Shown here piece after piece: positions 15,337 through 22,026 of a stretch of 26,484 nucleotides of DNA. Source of the DNA: a virus; IMG/VR virus record IMGVR_UViG_3300048672_000154, positions 1 to 26,484 of that record; one strand, written 5' to 3'. Positions within the stretch are counted from its first letter, which is position 1. The number at the start of each line of letters is the position of its first letter. The position numbers and the translations under genes are program-made. The notes below the pieces were generated by a model that had not been told where the DNA came from, made no database searches, and worked only from the letters and a program-made list of their open reading frames with translations.

Positions 15337-16962
15337 CAAACACTGGTCGTGTTCTTCAAAGACGGTTCCTTTGTGCTTGATTGCTTCGTCATAATCAATC
15401 TCAGTTATGGGCTGACCTCCTCGACTTCCATCTGGATAACATGTGAACCCGCGAAGTCTGGGTGCATAGTTTGCAAGTACCTGCGCAAAACGGCCAACTG
15501 ACCCCTCGTTGTTCTCCCTCGTGCCCCAAGCCGGGAGATTAATTGTGCTGGAAATTGACATGTCAACGTAATCTTGTATGTCTGCTTGGAACTTGATTCT
15601 TCGTTCGTAGTCATGACTTAACTTGTAGGCGGTGTCGATTGTTTCTGGTTTGATTCCATACTCTTTAATTAGGTGGTCTGCTGTGGCATCGATGACATAG
15701 CTGTACTTCCACTTAGTCCCGTCAGTGAGGAATCTTCGTTTATAAGCCACAGCAAAAAGTGGCTCAATACCTGTAGTTGTGCTAGCGAGAATGCCGATTG
15801 TGCCAGTTGGCGCGATAGCTCGATAGGCAACTGGCCTACTAATGTAGAAACGGTCACAGTGCTCGTCCGCGCTTCTTTCACTTTCTGCTCGGTATACTTC
15901 AAGCCATTGTTTAAGTTCATCTGTTACTTCGTACTTCTGTCCACGTTTGAGTAGCCATTCATGAATGCCCATAAGGCCGAGCCCGAGGCGTCTATTTTTT
16001 TCCCGAACCTTATAGACCTTTTCGTACGGTAGATCGGCTCTAAGTGTTCCGCAGACGAGGAACTTACTTGCAAGCGCCACCACTGATCGAAATTCGTCCA
16101 AATTTGATATATTACCCAAATTAATAGACCCAAGGTTGCATACGTCGCTATCATCTTCAGACGTAACCTCAGTACAAGCATTTCTAAGTGTTTCATTTTG
16201 TTTATTACCAAAGTTAAAAGAGAATCCTGGTTCCCCAGTCATCATCGCTTGTTTGCAATTTTCTAGGAATATATTGTTTGTAGATAATGTTCCCCATAAA
16301 CCATTGTAACCTGTCGCTGCATCATCATAGTTCACTGAGATATTAGTCATATCCAGTGGAGCAGGGAAATTGAAGTCTGCTGCCTTTAAGTCTCGGAGTT
16401 GTTGGTTCCAGTTTTTGGCTGATAGGAAGAGAGGAATATCTTCATGTTGCCAATTAAGACTTGCATAGATTGCAGAACGTCTTGAGCCTCCTTGCATGAC
16501 GTTTCGGCCGATTTCATTAATGGCATACATGAGAGGCAGAGGTCCGCTAGCAACTCCCCCTGTTCGTGCCAAAGGGCGTCCAGCGGGCCTGAGTCTTGAG
16601 TAATCAATTCCAATACCTCCACCTGTCATTAGACATGACATAGCTCGCCATGTTACTGCGCTCCACTCTTCTCTGGTGTCTTCTTCCGCTCGTAGAAGGT
16701 AACAGTTATTGTACGCCTTATAAGGTCTTCCTGCATAGTAGAGGTAACGTCCACCGGGAATAAACCGCATGCATTTAATATGCTCGGCAAGTTCTCTTCG
16801 ATCTTCGGAAGACATGAGTACAGGTAAGGTTCCTCCTCTTTCTCCACATACGTCGTCCACCAAGCGGTCACTAAGGGCATCCCAGGAGTCGTTTGGTCCT
16901 TGTGCATATTTGTTCCTAAAAATTGTTTCAGCGAACTCAGTCTTGAATCTTTGTATTTGCAT
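15304..16962 (-). CDS. nrdJ: Class II (adenosylcobalamin-dependent) ribonucleotide reductase
   Basis: A protein of about 552 residues that would reduce ribonucleotides to deoxyribonucleotides. Visible are the first redox Cys (YNNC, about 87), GGGIG near 114, the active-site N-x-C-x-E (NACTE, about 261-265), the partner Cys in DVCNLGSINL (about 275), PTGTIG near 385, and the SISSTINLP strand, which points to class II. The C-terminus DQC...GGTCGV supplies two Cys for re-reduction. No radical-generating small subunit or activase is in the window, consistent with class II. ATG 16962 follows a GGAG; a TTG at 16965 is possible. The 3' end is overlapped by the HNH gene whose own end copies this tail. 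Confidence 0.85.
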   Translation of the reverse strand: MQIQRFKTEFAETIFRNKYAQGPNDSWDALSDRLVDDVCGERGGTLPVLMSSEDRRELAEHIKCMRFIPGGRYLYYAGRPYKAYNNCYLLRAEEDTREEWSAVTWRAMSCLMTGGGIGIDYSRLRPAGRPLARTGGVASGPLPLMYAINEIGRNVMQGGSRRSAIYASLNWQHEDIPLFLSAKNWNQQLRDLKAADFNFPAPLDMTNISVNYDDAATGYNGLWGTLSTNNIFLENCKQAMMTGEPGFSFNFGNKQNETLRNACTEVTSEDDSDVCNLGSINLGNISNLDEFRSVVALASKFLVCGTLRADLPYEKVYKVREKNRRLGLGLMGIHEWLLKRGQKYEVTDELKQWLEVYRAESERSADEHCDRFYISRPVAYRAIAPTGTIGILASTTTGIEPLFAVAYKRRFLTDGTKWKYSYVIDATADHLIKEYGIKPETIDTAYKLSHDYERRIKFQADIQDYVDMSISSTINLPAWGTRENNEGSVGRFAQVLANYAPRLRGFTCYPDGSRGGQPITEIDYDEAIKHKGTVFEEHDQCLITGRGGTCGV

Positions 16963-17185
16963 CAATCTCCCTCAGCCGTGCTTGAATGTTTTTAAGTGTT
17001 TTATGAATGTCTACCATCGCTGTGTTGTAATGCGCAAGGCACCAGTCTAAGTGAGCTTGATTATTTGCGTCAGTATCTACTCCTCGAAGCAAATCTTTAA
17101 GAACACTAAAATCAGTAATATAGCTACTAGCCAAACGATCAATGTAGTCATTTAGACTTTTTAGATTCTTGTTTTTTAAACTCAT
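16937..17185 (-). CDS. Small helical protein, unknown
   Basis: An 82-residue, mostly helical protein (MSLKNKNLKSLNDYIDRL to the end) with a single HLDWCLAHYN segment in the middle. I chose ATG 17185 because AGGA lies 5 to 6 bases upstream and the longer open frame (to 17266) overlaps the previous gene heavily. It overlaps the reductase start by 26 bases, so it is co-translated. No recognised family. A dimeric helical regulator or scaffold is possible, but nothing supports a function. Confidence 0.55.
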   Translation of the reverse strand: MSLKNKNLKSLNDYIDRLASSYITDFSVLKDLLRGVDTDANNQAHLDWCLAHYNTAMVDIHKTLKNIQARLREIDANTKIQD

Positions 17186-17306
17186 AGATTTCCTGATCGG
17201 CCTCTTGTTCTTGCTGCTTCCGTACTCGGTAACGGACAGATTTCCCATTATTTTTGGATAAACCACTGTCGTCTTCTTTATTCTTCTTCGGTTGTGTATT
17301 GCCCAT
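17148..17306 (-). CDS. Small Lys/Glu-rich protein, unknown
   Basis: A 52-residue, highly charged protein starting at ATG 17306 (MGNTQPKKNKEDD...), ending in KKQESKKSK. It overlaps both neighbours (29 bases with the gene before and 38 with the gene after), and the ribosome binding site is weak. The frame is open to 17354, but the upstream part lies inside the preceding gene. Low complexity and composition give no function. It may be real because the overlaps follow the pattern of this operon, but the evidence is thin. Confidence 0.4.
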   Translation of the reverse strand: MGNTQPKKNKEDDSGLSKNNGKSVRYRVRKQQEQEADQEIYEFKKQESKKSK

Positions 17307-17439
17307 ATAAATACTCGTAGCGTTCGTCAATCCGATCAAGGAAAGCGTCAACAATCTCCGTTGACGTCAGGTTCAACAGGTCTATTAGAAGGGTTTCCTC
17401 TTCGTTACGCAGCTTTAAAATAAGCTCGGTCTTTGTCAT
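17278..17439 (-). CDS. Small acidic helical protein, unknown
   Basis: A 53-residue ORF. It starts at ATG 17439, inside the 3' end of the DUF1937-like gene (35-base overlap), and ends at 17278. The protein begins MTKTELILKLRNEEETLL and continues with a DLLNLTSTEIVDAF helix and DRIDERYEYL. The pattern of a short two-helix acidic protein resembles tiny phage proteins that I have seen beside such genes. It fills what would otherwise be a gap in the operon. Function unknown. Confidence 0.6.
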   Translation of the reverse strand: MTKTELILKLRNEEETLLIDLLNLTSTEIVDAFLDRIDERYEYLYGQYTTEEE

Positions 17440-17776
17440 CAAAATATAAATATTCAATAGGCAAGCCTAGGCGCTTAGCACGTTCAATTTCTTTCCCAAC
17501 ACCATAACTCTTTTCCCATCCAGGCATCATATATACCCACAGTTCATCACACTTGTCAAGTACAGCGAAGTCTTGATGTAGCCACCAATCACCGTCCATA
17601 ACCTCATCACCCATGCCATGCTTCTCAACAGAGTGGCTATGGGCGATAGGACAGAACACGGCGTAGCCCATGCTCATTACTTCTGCTGCCTTTTTACAGG
17701 CAAACACAAATGCTTCCTTACGACCACCCTTGTAGGCAGAGTAAGGTGAAGCCAGATATATTAGTTTAGTAGACAT
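17405..17776 (-). CDS. DUF1937-like nucleoside deoxyribosyltransferase-fold protein
   Basis: A 123-residue protein. The start MSTKLIYLASPYS, then GYAVFCPIAHSH, VLDKCDELWVYMMPGW and a GVGKEIERAKRLGLPI helix match the DUF1937/DUF4406 group, which shares the nucleoside 2-deoxyribosyltransferase-like Rossmann fold. Such proteins may act on nucleotides, but their reaction is not established. I chose ATG 17776 as the natural domain start; the frame stays open to 17806 and includes an ATG at 17782. It overlaps the upstream gene by 11 bases. Its location among nucleotide-metabolism genes agrees with a role in nucleotide handling. Confidence 0.68.
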   Translation of the reverse strand: MSTKLIYLASPYSAYKGGRKEAFVFACKKAAEVMSMGYAVFCPIAHSHSVEKHGMGDEVMDGDWWLHQDFAVLDKCDELWVYMMPGWEKSYGVGKEIERAKRLGLPIEYLYFDDKDRAYFKAA

Positions 17777-18011
17777 CGCCATTTTCCGTGATCTTGATAT
17801 CTTCATATGGTACTACCATACGGCGATAGAATTCCAACTTAGCTGCTTCAAGAGCACCAATAATATCGTTGAATGTCTGGTAACCATTTCCATCATTCTC
17901 ACGATATGCTTTACATAACTTGGTAATTTGATAATTCAATTCGCCAGCAGTTCCTGCCGGTATAGTGGATTTTGGAAGTAATTCTGTGCGTAGATGTTTA
18001 ATATAAGGCAT
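17766..18011 (-). CDS. DUF6899-like small phage protein
   Basis: An 81-residue protein with the pattern MPYIK...GELNYQITKLCKAY, YQTFNDIIGALEAAKLEFYRR, VVPYEDIKITENGDVY. I recognise this as a widespread small phage family (DUF6899-like) of unknown function. The invariant-looking GALE-K-EFYRR and the PYED-K--ENGDVY ending are the best signs. The start is in a TAATG overlap with the MazG gene, so the two are translationally coupled, hinting at a link to nucleotide pool control. Confidence 0.65.
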   Translation of the reverse strand: MPYIKHLRTELLPKSTIPAGTAGELNYQITKLCKAYRENDGNGYQTFNDIIGALEAAKLEFYRRMVVPYEDIKITENGDVY

Positions 18012-18328
18012 TATCGGTTATCTCCACTACCTAAGATTTTTCCACGAAGAGCACGGGATTCCAACTTGTCCACATTCGCTTGAGCGATATCAGAGAGCTT
18101 AAATCCATTGTCGAACGCAATTTGAGAGAGATACCACAATATGTCCCCCAACTCAGCGTGCAGTTTGGTAGTAGCCACGTCGTTACTGTAGTCGCCTCGG
18201 AGTAAACGTTTGAATACACCAGCAAGTTCTCCGGCTTCTTCAAGAAATCCCATAACACGTTCTTCGGGGGATGCAGACGCCACACGGAATGTGAAGGCTT
18301 TATTCTGATAGTCATTAAACGATTCCAT
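18011..18328 (-). CDS. MazG-like nucleotide pyrophosphohydrolase
   Basis: A 105-residue, all-helical protein with the metal-binding signature EExxE...ExxD: LEEAGE at 29-34 and ELGD at 59-62, as in MazG and MazG-like NTP pyrophosphohydrolases. It would hydrolyse a (d)NTP to (d)NMP and pyrophosphate in the cytoplasm. It overlaps the DUF5664 gene by 14 bases and is followed by the coupled DUF6899-like gene. The start has AAGGA upstream. Substrate cannot be read from sequence. Phage MazG proteins have been linked to dNTP pool adjustment and to lowering of the host alarmone, but neither is shown here. Confidence 0.78.
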   Translation of the reverse strand: MESFNDYQNKAFTFRVASASPEERVMGFLEEAGELAGVFKRLLRGDYSNDVATTKLHAELGDILWYLSQIAFDNGFKLSDIAQANVDKLESRALRGKILGSGDNR

Positions 18329-18662
18329 TTTGTTCCTTTAGTAATAGTTCTAGTCGTGCCATAGCATTCCAGGCTACTTGAGCAGCATGATCCAAACCTG
18401 TAGTTGCATCCACAGGTCCCTCACTAGACTCAGCGATGATATGACGCATAAGAGCGTCAGAATAGCGCTCAAAACCATCAGGGACAGTCTCCCATCCTTT
18501 CCAAGCATACTTTGAGGCGCCATAAGTTGATACAGCAGCCACAGCGAGGCAAGCGTTAGGAAAGTAATTGATAAGTCCCCTAAAAACAGCAGGCTTTCCA
18601 GCATCTAATTTTGCTCCTGGTTCATGTGGATTTTTTCCATTTGGATCAGATTCCATAACCAT
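18315..18662 (-). CDS. DUF5664 / dATP-dGTP diphosphohydrolase N-terminal-like protein
   Basis: A 115-residue protein. LDAGKPAVFRGLINYFP, YGASKYAWKGWETV, RYSDALMRHIIAESSEGPVDATTGLDH and AAQVAWNAMARLELLL follow the DUF5664 pattern, whose Pfam name is dATP/dGTP diphosphohydrolase N-terminal. In some proteins this domain is joined to a MazG-like domain; here the next gene, overlapping by 14 bases, is MazG-like, so the pair may act together on purine dNTPs. Start at ATG 18662; ATG 18656 is equally possible. Confidence 0.7.
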   Translation of the reverse strand: MVMESDPNGKNPHEPGAKLDAGKPAVFRGLINYFPNACLAVAAVSTYGASKYAWKGWETVPDGFERYSDALMRHIIAESSEGPVDATTGLDHAAQVAWNAMARLELLLKEQNGIV

Positions 18663-18861
18663 CTTCTTCTAATTTTTTATCTACTGTCCAATTTAGAAAC
18701 ATATTCAAAAGATGCCAATAGCGAAAACCACCGAGTGTTATTGCCCATAAAAGAGTTCCTGGAATCAGTGTAGTCATTGTTGGTAACAACCAAATTAACA
18801 TCCATGGAAGGTTAATATTTATCTTTGTGAATGGAATTTTTGCAAAATCATTAAACTGCAT
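18646..18861 (-). CDS. Small membrane protein
   Basis: A 71-residue protein with two likely membrane segments (about 19-45, LPWMLIWLLP then TLIPGTLLWAITLGG) and a charged C-terminus (DKKLEEDGYGI). AGGA with 5 bases of spacing precedes ATG 18861. It overlaps the phosphoesterase before it by 11 bases and the DUF5664 gene after it by 17. The sequence is more AT-rich than its neighbours. It could be a holin, a superinfection factor or a membrane anchor for replication proteins. Nothing decides between these. Confidence 0.55.
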   Translation of the reverse strand: MQFNDFAKIPFTKININLPWMLIWLLPTMTTLIPGTLLWAITLGGFRYWHLLNMFLNWTVDKKLEEDGYGI

Positions 18862-19615
18862 AACGTTCCTTTAGATATTTTAAGCTCACATACATCGGTA
18901 GGTAGTGTCCATTACTTACTTCATGCTTCATCCAGATACCTCTGTCATAGGTGTTTCCTTGTGGTCCGAGGTAATCCTCATTATGCTCATAGCAAGACCC
19001 AACAAACAGTCCTAGGACAGGGACACCATCTGCACGAACTTCTCGATGCATTTCCCAATTCTGCACATGCCCCATAGTACAAGACATGTGCTTCTTGATT
19101 ACTAAGTGTCGTGCCGATGCCACGGGTCTTCCAAGAACTCCAGAAGTAAAATAATGACAATAGGCAATACCATCAATAACAATGGGCTGCAAATAAGGAA
19201 TAACATCCCAACCGAAAGATTCATACTTTAGGTCGGCAAGCCCGATAGTTCCGTCAAGCTTAGGATCGTTTTCGGTCGCTCGTGTGATACGATCTTCGTG
19301 ATTGCCCAAGGTGAGTACGAGGCGTGGGTTGTACCGCTCTTTATGATTTGCTTTAGCTCTGAGATTGTAATCCCAGATAGGCGCCAAGAGAGCTTCCATG
19401 CCTGCATGTGCTGCTTCAATGTCGGATTTGTACCTTCGTCCCTCAAAGCTTTTCTTACCCACGTCATACGACGATAGACTAGGCATATCCGCAAAATCGC
19501 CAATACAAACGACAACATCTGGCTTTTTCTCCGTGATGTATTTCCCAATATTGGTGAGAAATCCGGAATCATTTCCCGGTTTGAACTGAACATCTGGTAT
19601 AACTAAATGCTTCAA
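18851..19615 (-). CDS. Calcineurin-like metallophosphoesterase
   Basis: A 254-residue protein with the five metal-site motifs of the family in order: a DVQ block at 8-10 (D-x-H replaced by D-x-Q), GDFAD at 39-43, GNHEDR at 104-109, a CHYF histidine near 154, and TMGHVQ at 181-185. Such enzymes use two metals to cleave phosphomono- or diesters, and phage members may act on nucleotides, DNA ends or cyclic signals. The substrate is not visible. The start is a TTG at 19615 overlapping the stop of the preceding 54-residue gene. The D-x-Q is a small departure from the common D-x-H and occurs in several subfamilies. Confidence 0.8.
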   Translation of the reverse strand: MKHLVIPDVQFKPGNDSGFLTNIGKYITEKKPDVVVCIGDFADMPSLSSYDVGKKSFEGRRYKSDIEAAHAGMEALLAPIWDYNLRAKANHKERYNPRLVLTLGNHEDRITRATENDPKLDGTIGLADLKYESFGWDVIPYLQPIVIDGIAYCHYFTSGVLGRPVASARHLVIKKHMSCTMGHVQNWEMHREVRADGVPVLGLFVGSCYEHNEDYLGPQGNTYDRGIWMKHEVSNGHYLPMYVSLKYLKERYAV

Positions 19616-19776
19616 TCTGGAAGCTCCACATAAATTATTCTTTTACAATGATTACATTGATAGGATGCTTCACACCAATCACCATTATCATGATCATCAA
19701 GATATTCCCAATCATCATGATCACAATTTTTACATGGTTTTAATGTCACATCATCATATACTTTTGTATTAGTCAT
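19612..19776 (-). CDS. Small acidic zinc-ribbon protein
   Basis: A 54-residue ORF. It starts at ATG 19776 in a TAATG overlap with the preceding gene and ends in a TGA that overlaps the TTG start of the phosphoesterase. It carries two CxxC knuckles, CKNC at about 15-18 and CNHC at about 41-44, with a CEASYQ Cys at 35 and a D/H-rich middle (CDHDDWEYLDDHD). This is a treble-clef or ribbon-like zinc fold. Function unknown; a small DNA- or protein-binding factor of the replication operon is plausible. It fills the otherwise empty gap between its neighbours. Confidence 0.72.
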   Translation of the reverse strand: MTNTKVYDDVTLKPCKNCDHDDWEYLDDHDNGDWCEASYQCNHCKRIIYVELPD

Positions 19777-19973
19777 TAATTAAGGGTAATGTCTGGATTA
19801 CCTTCCTGATCTGGTTCATTGAATTTTTGTACCAGCATCTTCACACTCATGCCGGTTGATGCAAGGAAATTGATTGCAAACTGCAAGAGCACTTGTACTT
19901 CCTCGGCTGTAACCACTTGTGTAAACTTCACAGAACCATCGTCATTAAAGACAGGTACATCAATTATTTTCAT
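19776..19973 (-). CDS. Small acidic protein, unknown
   Basis: A 65-residue protein: IIDVPVFNDDGSVKFTQVVTAE, a helix EEVQVLLQFAINFLASTGMSV, then an acidic tail. No recognised family. It overlaps the nuclease gene by 14 bases, and its stop is coupled to the zinc-ribbon ORF. The short strand-turn-strand then helix layout could be a small adaptor. Confidence 0.55.
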   Translation of the reverse strand: MKIIDVPVFNDDGSVKFTQVVTAEEVQVLLQFAINFLASTGMSVKMLVQKFNEPDQEGNPDITLN

Positions 19974-20259
19974 TATTCTTCTTTACAAGTTCCATGAAAT
20001 GTTCAAGTGAAACAGTGGCAAGGGTAACGTCATTGTTGCGTTTAACAATGAGAAGGGGTTCATGGTCCCCGTGACTTGCGGCCTGCTCATACCACGTATG
20101 CAGTTGACTGCGTGCTTTGTTTTTACACTCAGTCTGATACGGGATTAGTTTACGTGCAGCAGTAGATAACTGCACATCTTCTCCACCCATGCCCATAGAA
20201 GTACTACGGACATCATCCTTTCCCAAGGATGGGAATGTTTTCAGGAATACATCACGCAC
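19960..20259 (-). CDS. PD-(D/E)XK-type nuclease
   Basis: As delimited here (GTG 20259) the protein has 99 residues with a nuclease core: SMGMGGEDVQLS (Asp at about 28), then TECKNKAR (E44, K46, the E-x-K), and a Gln in YEQA near 58-61. This D...ExK layout is that of restriction-endonuclease-fold nucleases. The family reading suggests a resolvase or recombination nuclease. The open frame continues upstream with conserved-looking residues (QSAKSKGRRLQQYVRD), so the true start is probably the CTG at 20307, which has GGAGG 4 bases upstream and overlaps the exonuclease stop. A 115-residue product is then expected. Confidence 0.65.
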   Translation of the reverse strand: MRDVFLKTFPSLGKDDVRSTSMGMGGEDVQLSTAARKLIPYQTECKNKARSQLHTWYEQAASHGDHEPLLIVKRNNDVTLATVSLEHFMELVKKNNENN

Positions 20260-20281
20260 ATATTGTTGTAGGCGTCGTCCT

Positions 20282-20983
20282 TTACTCTTTGCTGATTGTG
20301 GTGTCAGGGAACCTCCAAATATCGCCCGGTTTTCTCCAAATCCACAGACACTGCCCGGACATTAGCATGTAGTCATCGTTGGAATAAGCGTCTCTTACTG
20401 CCTCAAACATTTCTTGTTCTGATAGGCCCTCTAAAATCGCTTTTGCTTTCTTCGGCCCAATCCCAGGGACGCCTTTGATGTTGTCAGTGGAATCGCCGAC
20501 AAGCATCTGATAATAAAAGTTATAAATCGCTTCATCTGGTGTGATAAAGTATTTATGAGGTTCATGAATTACTTTGCCTTGCCTAGTTAAACCCCAGTGG
20601 AAATGCCAACCAGGGATCATGTTGATATCCTTATCTATGTGTGCAATGATGGTGGAGTCTGTTTGTAGTGCTCCCACCATGTCATCTGCTTCACATCCTT
20701 CAGATAGTTTAGCACCAAACTTGTCAATTAAGAACTGTCTAACTTCTGGTTCCCATTTTGGTCGGATTGCTCCGATTCGGTTCGCTTTATACTCTGGGTA
20801 ATAATTGAATCTAAAATTTCCAGACCCCGTGAGCCACAACTCGAATGAGTCAGCGTCTGTTCCTTCAAGAATTCCATCCACCATTCTCTCTGCTCTAGAG
20901 GTAGCGACCCAAAGTGGATCGTCATCCGCAGTAGAGGCAGCGGGAGCGAAAGCGCAGGTATCTCCATCAATCAGGACTAGCAT
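20282..20983 (-). CDS. 5'-3' exonuclease / flap endonuclease (FEN-like)
   Basis: A 233-residue protein similar to the 5'-3' exonuclease domain of Pol I and phage T5/T7 exonucleases. Motifs: LIDGDTCAFAPA at the N-terminus (metal-binding Asp), a YPEYKANR arch segment near 62-69, CEADDMVGAL near 97-106, IAHIDKDINMIPG near 112-124, and VGDSTDNIKGVPGIGPKKAKAIL near 161-183, the helix-hairpin-helix with metal-binding Asp residues. It would remove primers and flaps during replication. The polymerase here lacks its own 5' nuclease domain, so this separate gene supplies it. The start overlaps the deaminase end by 7 bases. Confidence 0.85.
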   Translation of the reverse strand: MLVLIDGDTCAFAPAASTADDDPLWVATSRAERMVDGILEGTDADSFELWLTGSGNFRFNYYPEYKANRIGAIRPKWEPEVRQFLIDKFGAKLSEGCEADDMVGALQTDSTIIAHIDKDINMIPGWHFHWGLTRQGKVIHEPHKYFITPDEAIYNFYYQMLVGDSTDNIKGVPGIGPKKAKAILEGLSEQEMFEAVRDAYSNDDYMLMSGQCLWIWRKPGDIWRFPDTTISKE

Positions 20984-21339
20984 CGCGCAGTCTGTATAAT
21001 GCCTTCCTCATTAATGAAATGTATTCGTTTAATGCCGACAGATTGGATAAGATTATGACAAGTAGGACAAGGTTTACTACACCCAACAGAGCCACCACGA
21101 GTAAAGCGGGTAACATATATTTCTGCTCCTAAAAGGTCGTGCAGCCTTCGTTCTTTTAACAGTTTAAGAATTGCAGCGGCCTCGGCGTGCAAATGAGGAG
21201 TCTTCAGAAGCCTTGATGGCCTAAGTGAATTGTAGCCGCTCGCTAGAATTCGTTGCCCCTTGACAATCACTGCACCTAATTTATGTTGTTGGTGAGGACT
21301 CTTAACTGCCTCTTTGGAGGCTGCACGAAAACCAATCAT
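20977..21339 (-). CDS. dCMP/cytidine deaminase-like enzyme
   Basis: A 120-residue zinc-dependent deaminase of the CDA fold. Metal ligands and catalytic Glu are visible as HAEAAAI (H51, E53) and KPCPTCHNLI (C91, C94). GAVIVKGQRILASGYN (about 22-37) is the usual substrate-side strand. It would convert dCMP to dUMP (thymidylate precursor) or act on a related pyrimidine. dCMP is favoured because of the phage dNTP context, but the substrate is not fixed by sequence. It starts in an ATGA overlap with the preceding gene. Confidence 0.75.
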   Translation of the reverse strand: MIGFRAASKEAVKSPHQQHKLGAVIVKGQRILASGYNSLRPSRLLKTPHLHAEAAAILKLLKERRLHDLLGAEIYVTRFTRGGSVGCSKPCPTCHNLIQSVGIKRIHFINEEGIIQTARC

Positions 21340-21578
21340 TTGAAGAATCTCTCTCTGTCTTTCGAGATTAAAGTGATTCGTACAATTCGATTATCTCCTG
21401 ACGGATAGCTTCGTACAGATACGCGACACATATGCTCCCAAGCCCACATATGAGAAGCAATGTATATGTTATACGCTTCACGTTTAGAGAGGGGCTCTGT
21501 TTGAACAAAGTCCCCTACCCGAGTTAGATACTCTGAGAATCCGTACTTGTTATTGTGACTCGTCCGACTCCGACGCAT
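21336..21578 (-). CDS. Small basic protein, unknown
   Basis: An 80-residue, basic and aromatic-rich protein (YGFSEYLTRVGDFVQ, YIASHMWAWEHMCRVSVRSY). It overlaps the ssDNA-binding protein gene by 29 bases and the deaminase gene by 4. No recognised family or catalytic motif. The overlaps and codon continuity support a real gene. A role tied to DNA replication is suggested only by position. Confidence 0.55.
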   Translation of the reverse strand: MRRSRTSHNNKYGFSEYLTRVGDFVQTEPLSKREAYNIYIASHMWAWEHMCRVSVRSYPSGDNRIVRITLISKDRERFFK

Positions 21579-22026
21579 ACACCCAATCGAAGTAACGTTG
21601 TGCTAGATCGAGTACTTCTTCGGCATGAACTGGAGTTTCTCTGGTAGCAAGCGTGGCAATGGCATTACTGATACTAGACTGGCGAACAATACGTACGCGA
21701 TTGTCAGCACGTTCTTGTGGAGTTTCATAGTTTGATCCTGTTACCCTGCCCACACCGGGTGATGCCGCCTTAGCTTCCGCAGTTGCCGCTTCGACTTTGG
21801 CCCATTCGTTATAACCGGCCGCATTCTTGGTAGAAGTAATTTCAATTCGATCCCCATCTTTAAGGGTTTGTACTGTCTCAAATACGCCAGGGTTGGTGAA
21901 GCTCATCACCTTCTGAGTACGTGTCTCTCCCTGGTAGTCATAGGTAACGGTAGCTACCGAGTAACGTGCCTTACCTTTGACGACGTTCTGTACGTCCACA
22001 GACTTAACTGTTGCTTGAAAGCTCAT
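21550..22026 (-). CDS. Putative OB-fold single-stranded DNA-binding protein
   Basis: A 158-residue protein. The N-terminal 80 residues form a beta-barrel-like pattern (ATVKSVDVQNVVKGKARYSV, TVTYDYQGETRTQKVMSF, LKDGDRIEITSTK, EWAKVE) of OB-fold single-stranded DNA-binding proteins. A central linker is followed by the helical RIVRQSSISNAIATLA segment found in several phage SSB-like proteins. The C-terminus is acidic (SESDESQ), like SSB tails that recruit partners. Placed directly after the polymerase gene (23-base overlap), it fits a replication SSB. The barrel is weakly conserved, so this stays putative. Confidence 0.6.
   Translation of the reverse strand: MSFQATVKSVDVQNVVKGKARYSVATVTYDYQGETRTQKVMSFTNPGVFETVQTLKDGDRIEITSTKNAAGYNEWAKVEAATAEAKAASPGVGRVTGSNYETPQERADNRVRIVRQSSISNAIATLATRETPVHAEEVLDLAQRYFDWVYASESDESQ

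Noticed and set aside
18011-18662. Diaminopurine (Z) genome phage
   Set aside because: DUF5664 and MazG-like genes alone are too common; no PurZ-like adenylosuccinate synthetase is present in the window.
18646-18861. Holin call for the two-helix membrane protein
   Set aside because: It sits in the replication operon with no endolysin or spanin nearby; membrane topology alone is not enough.
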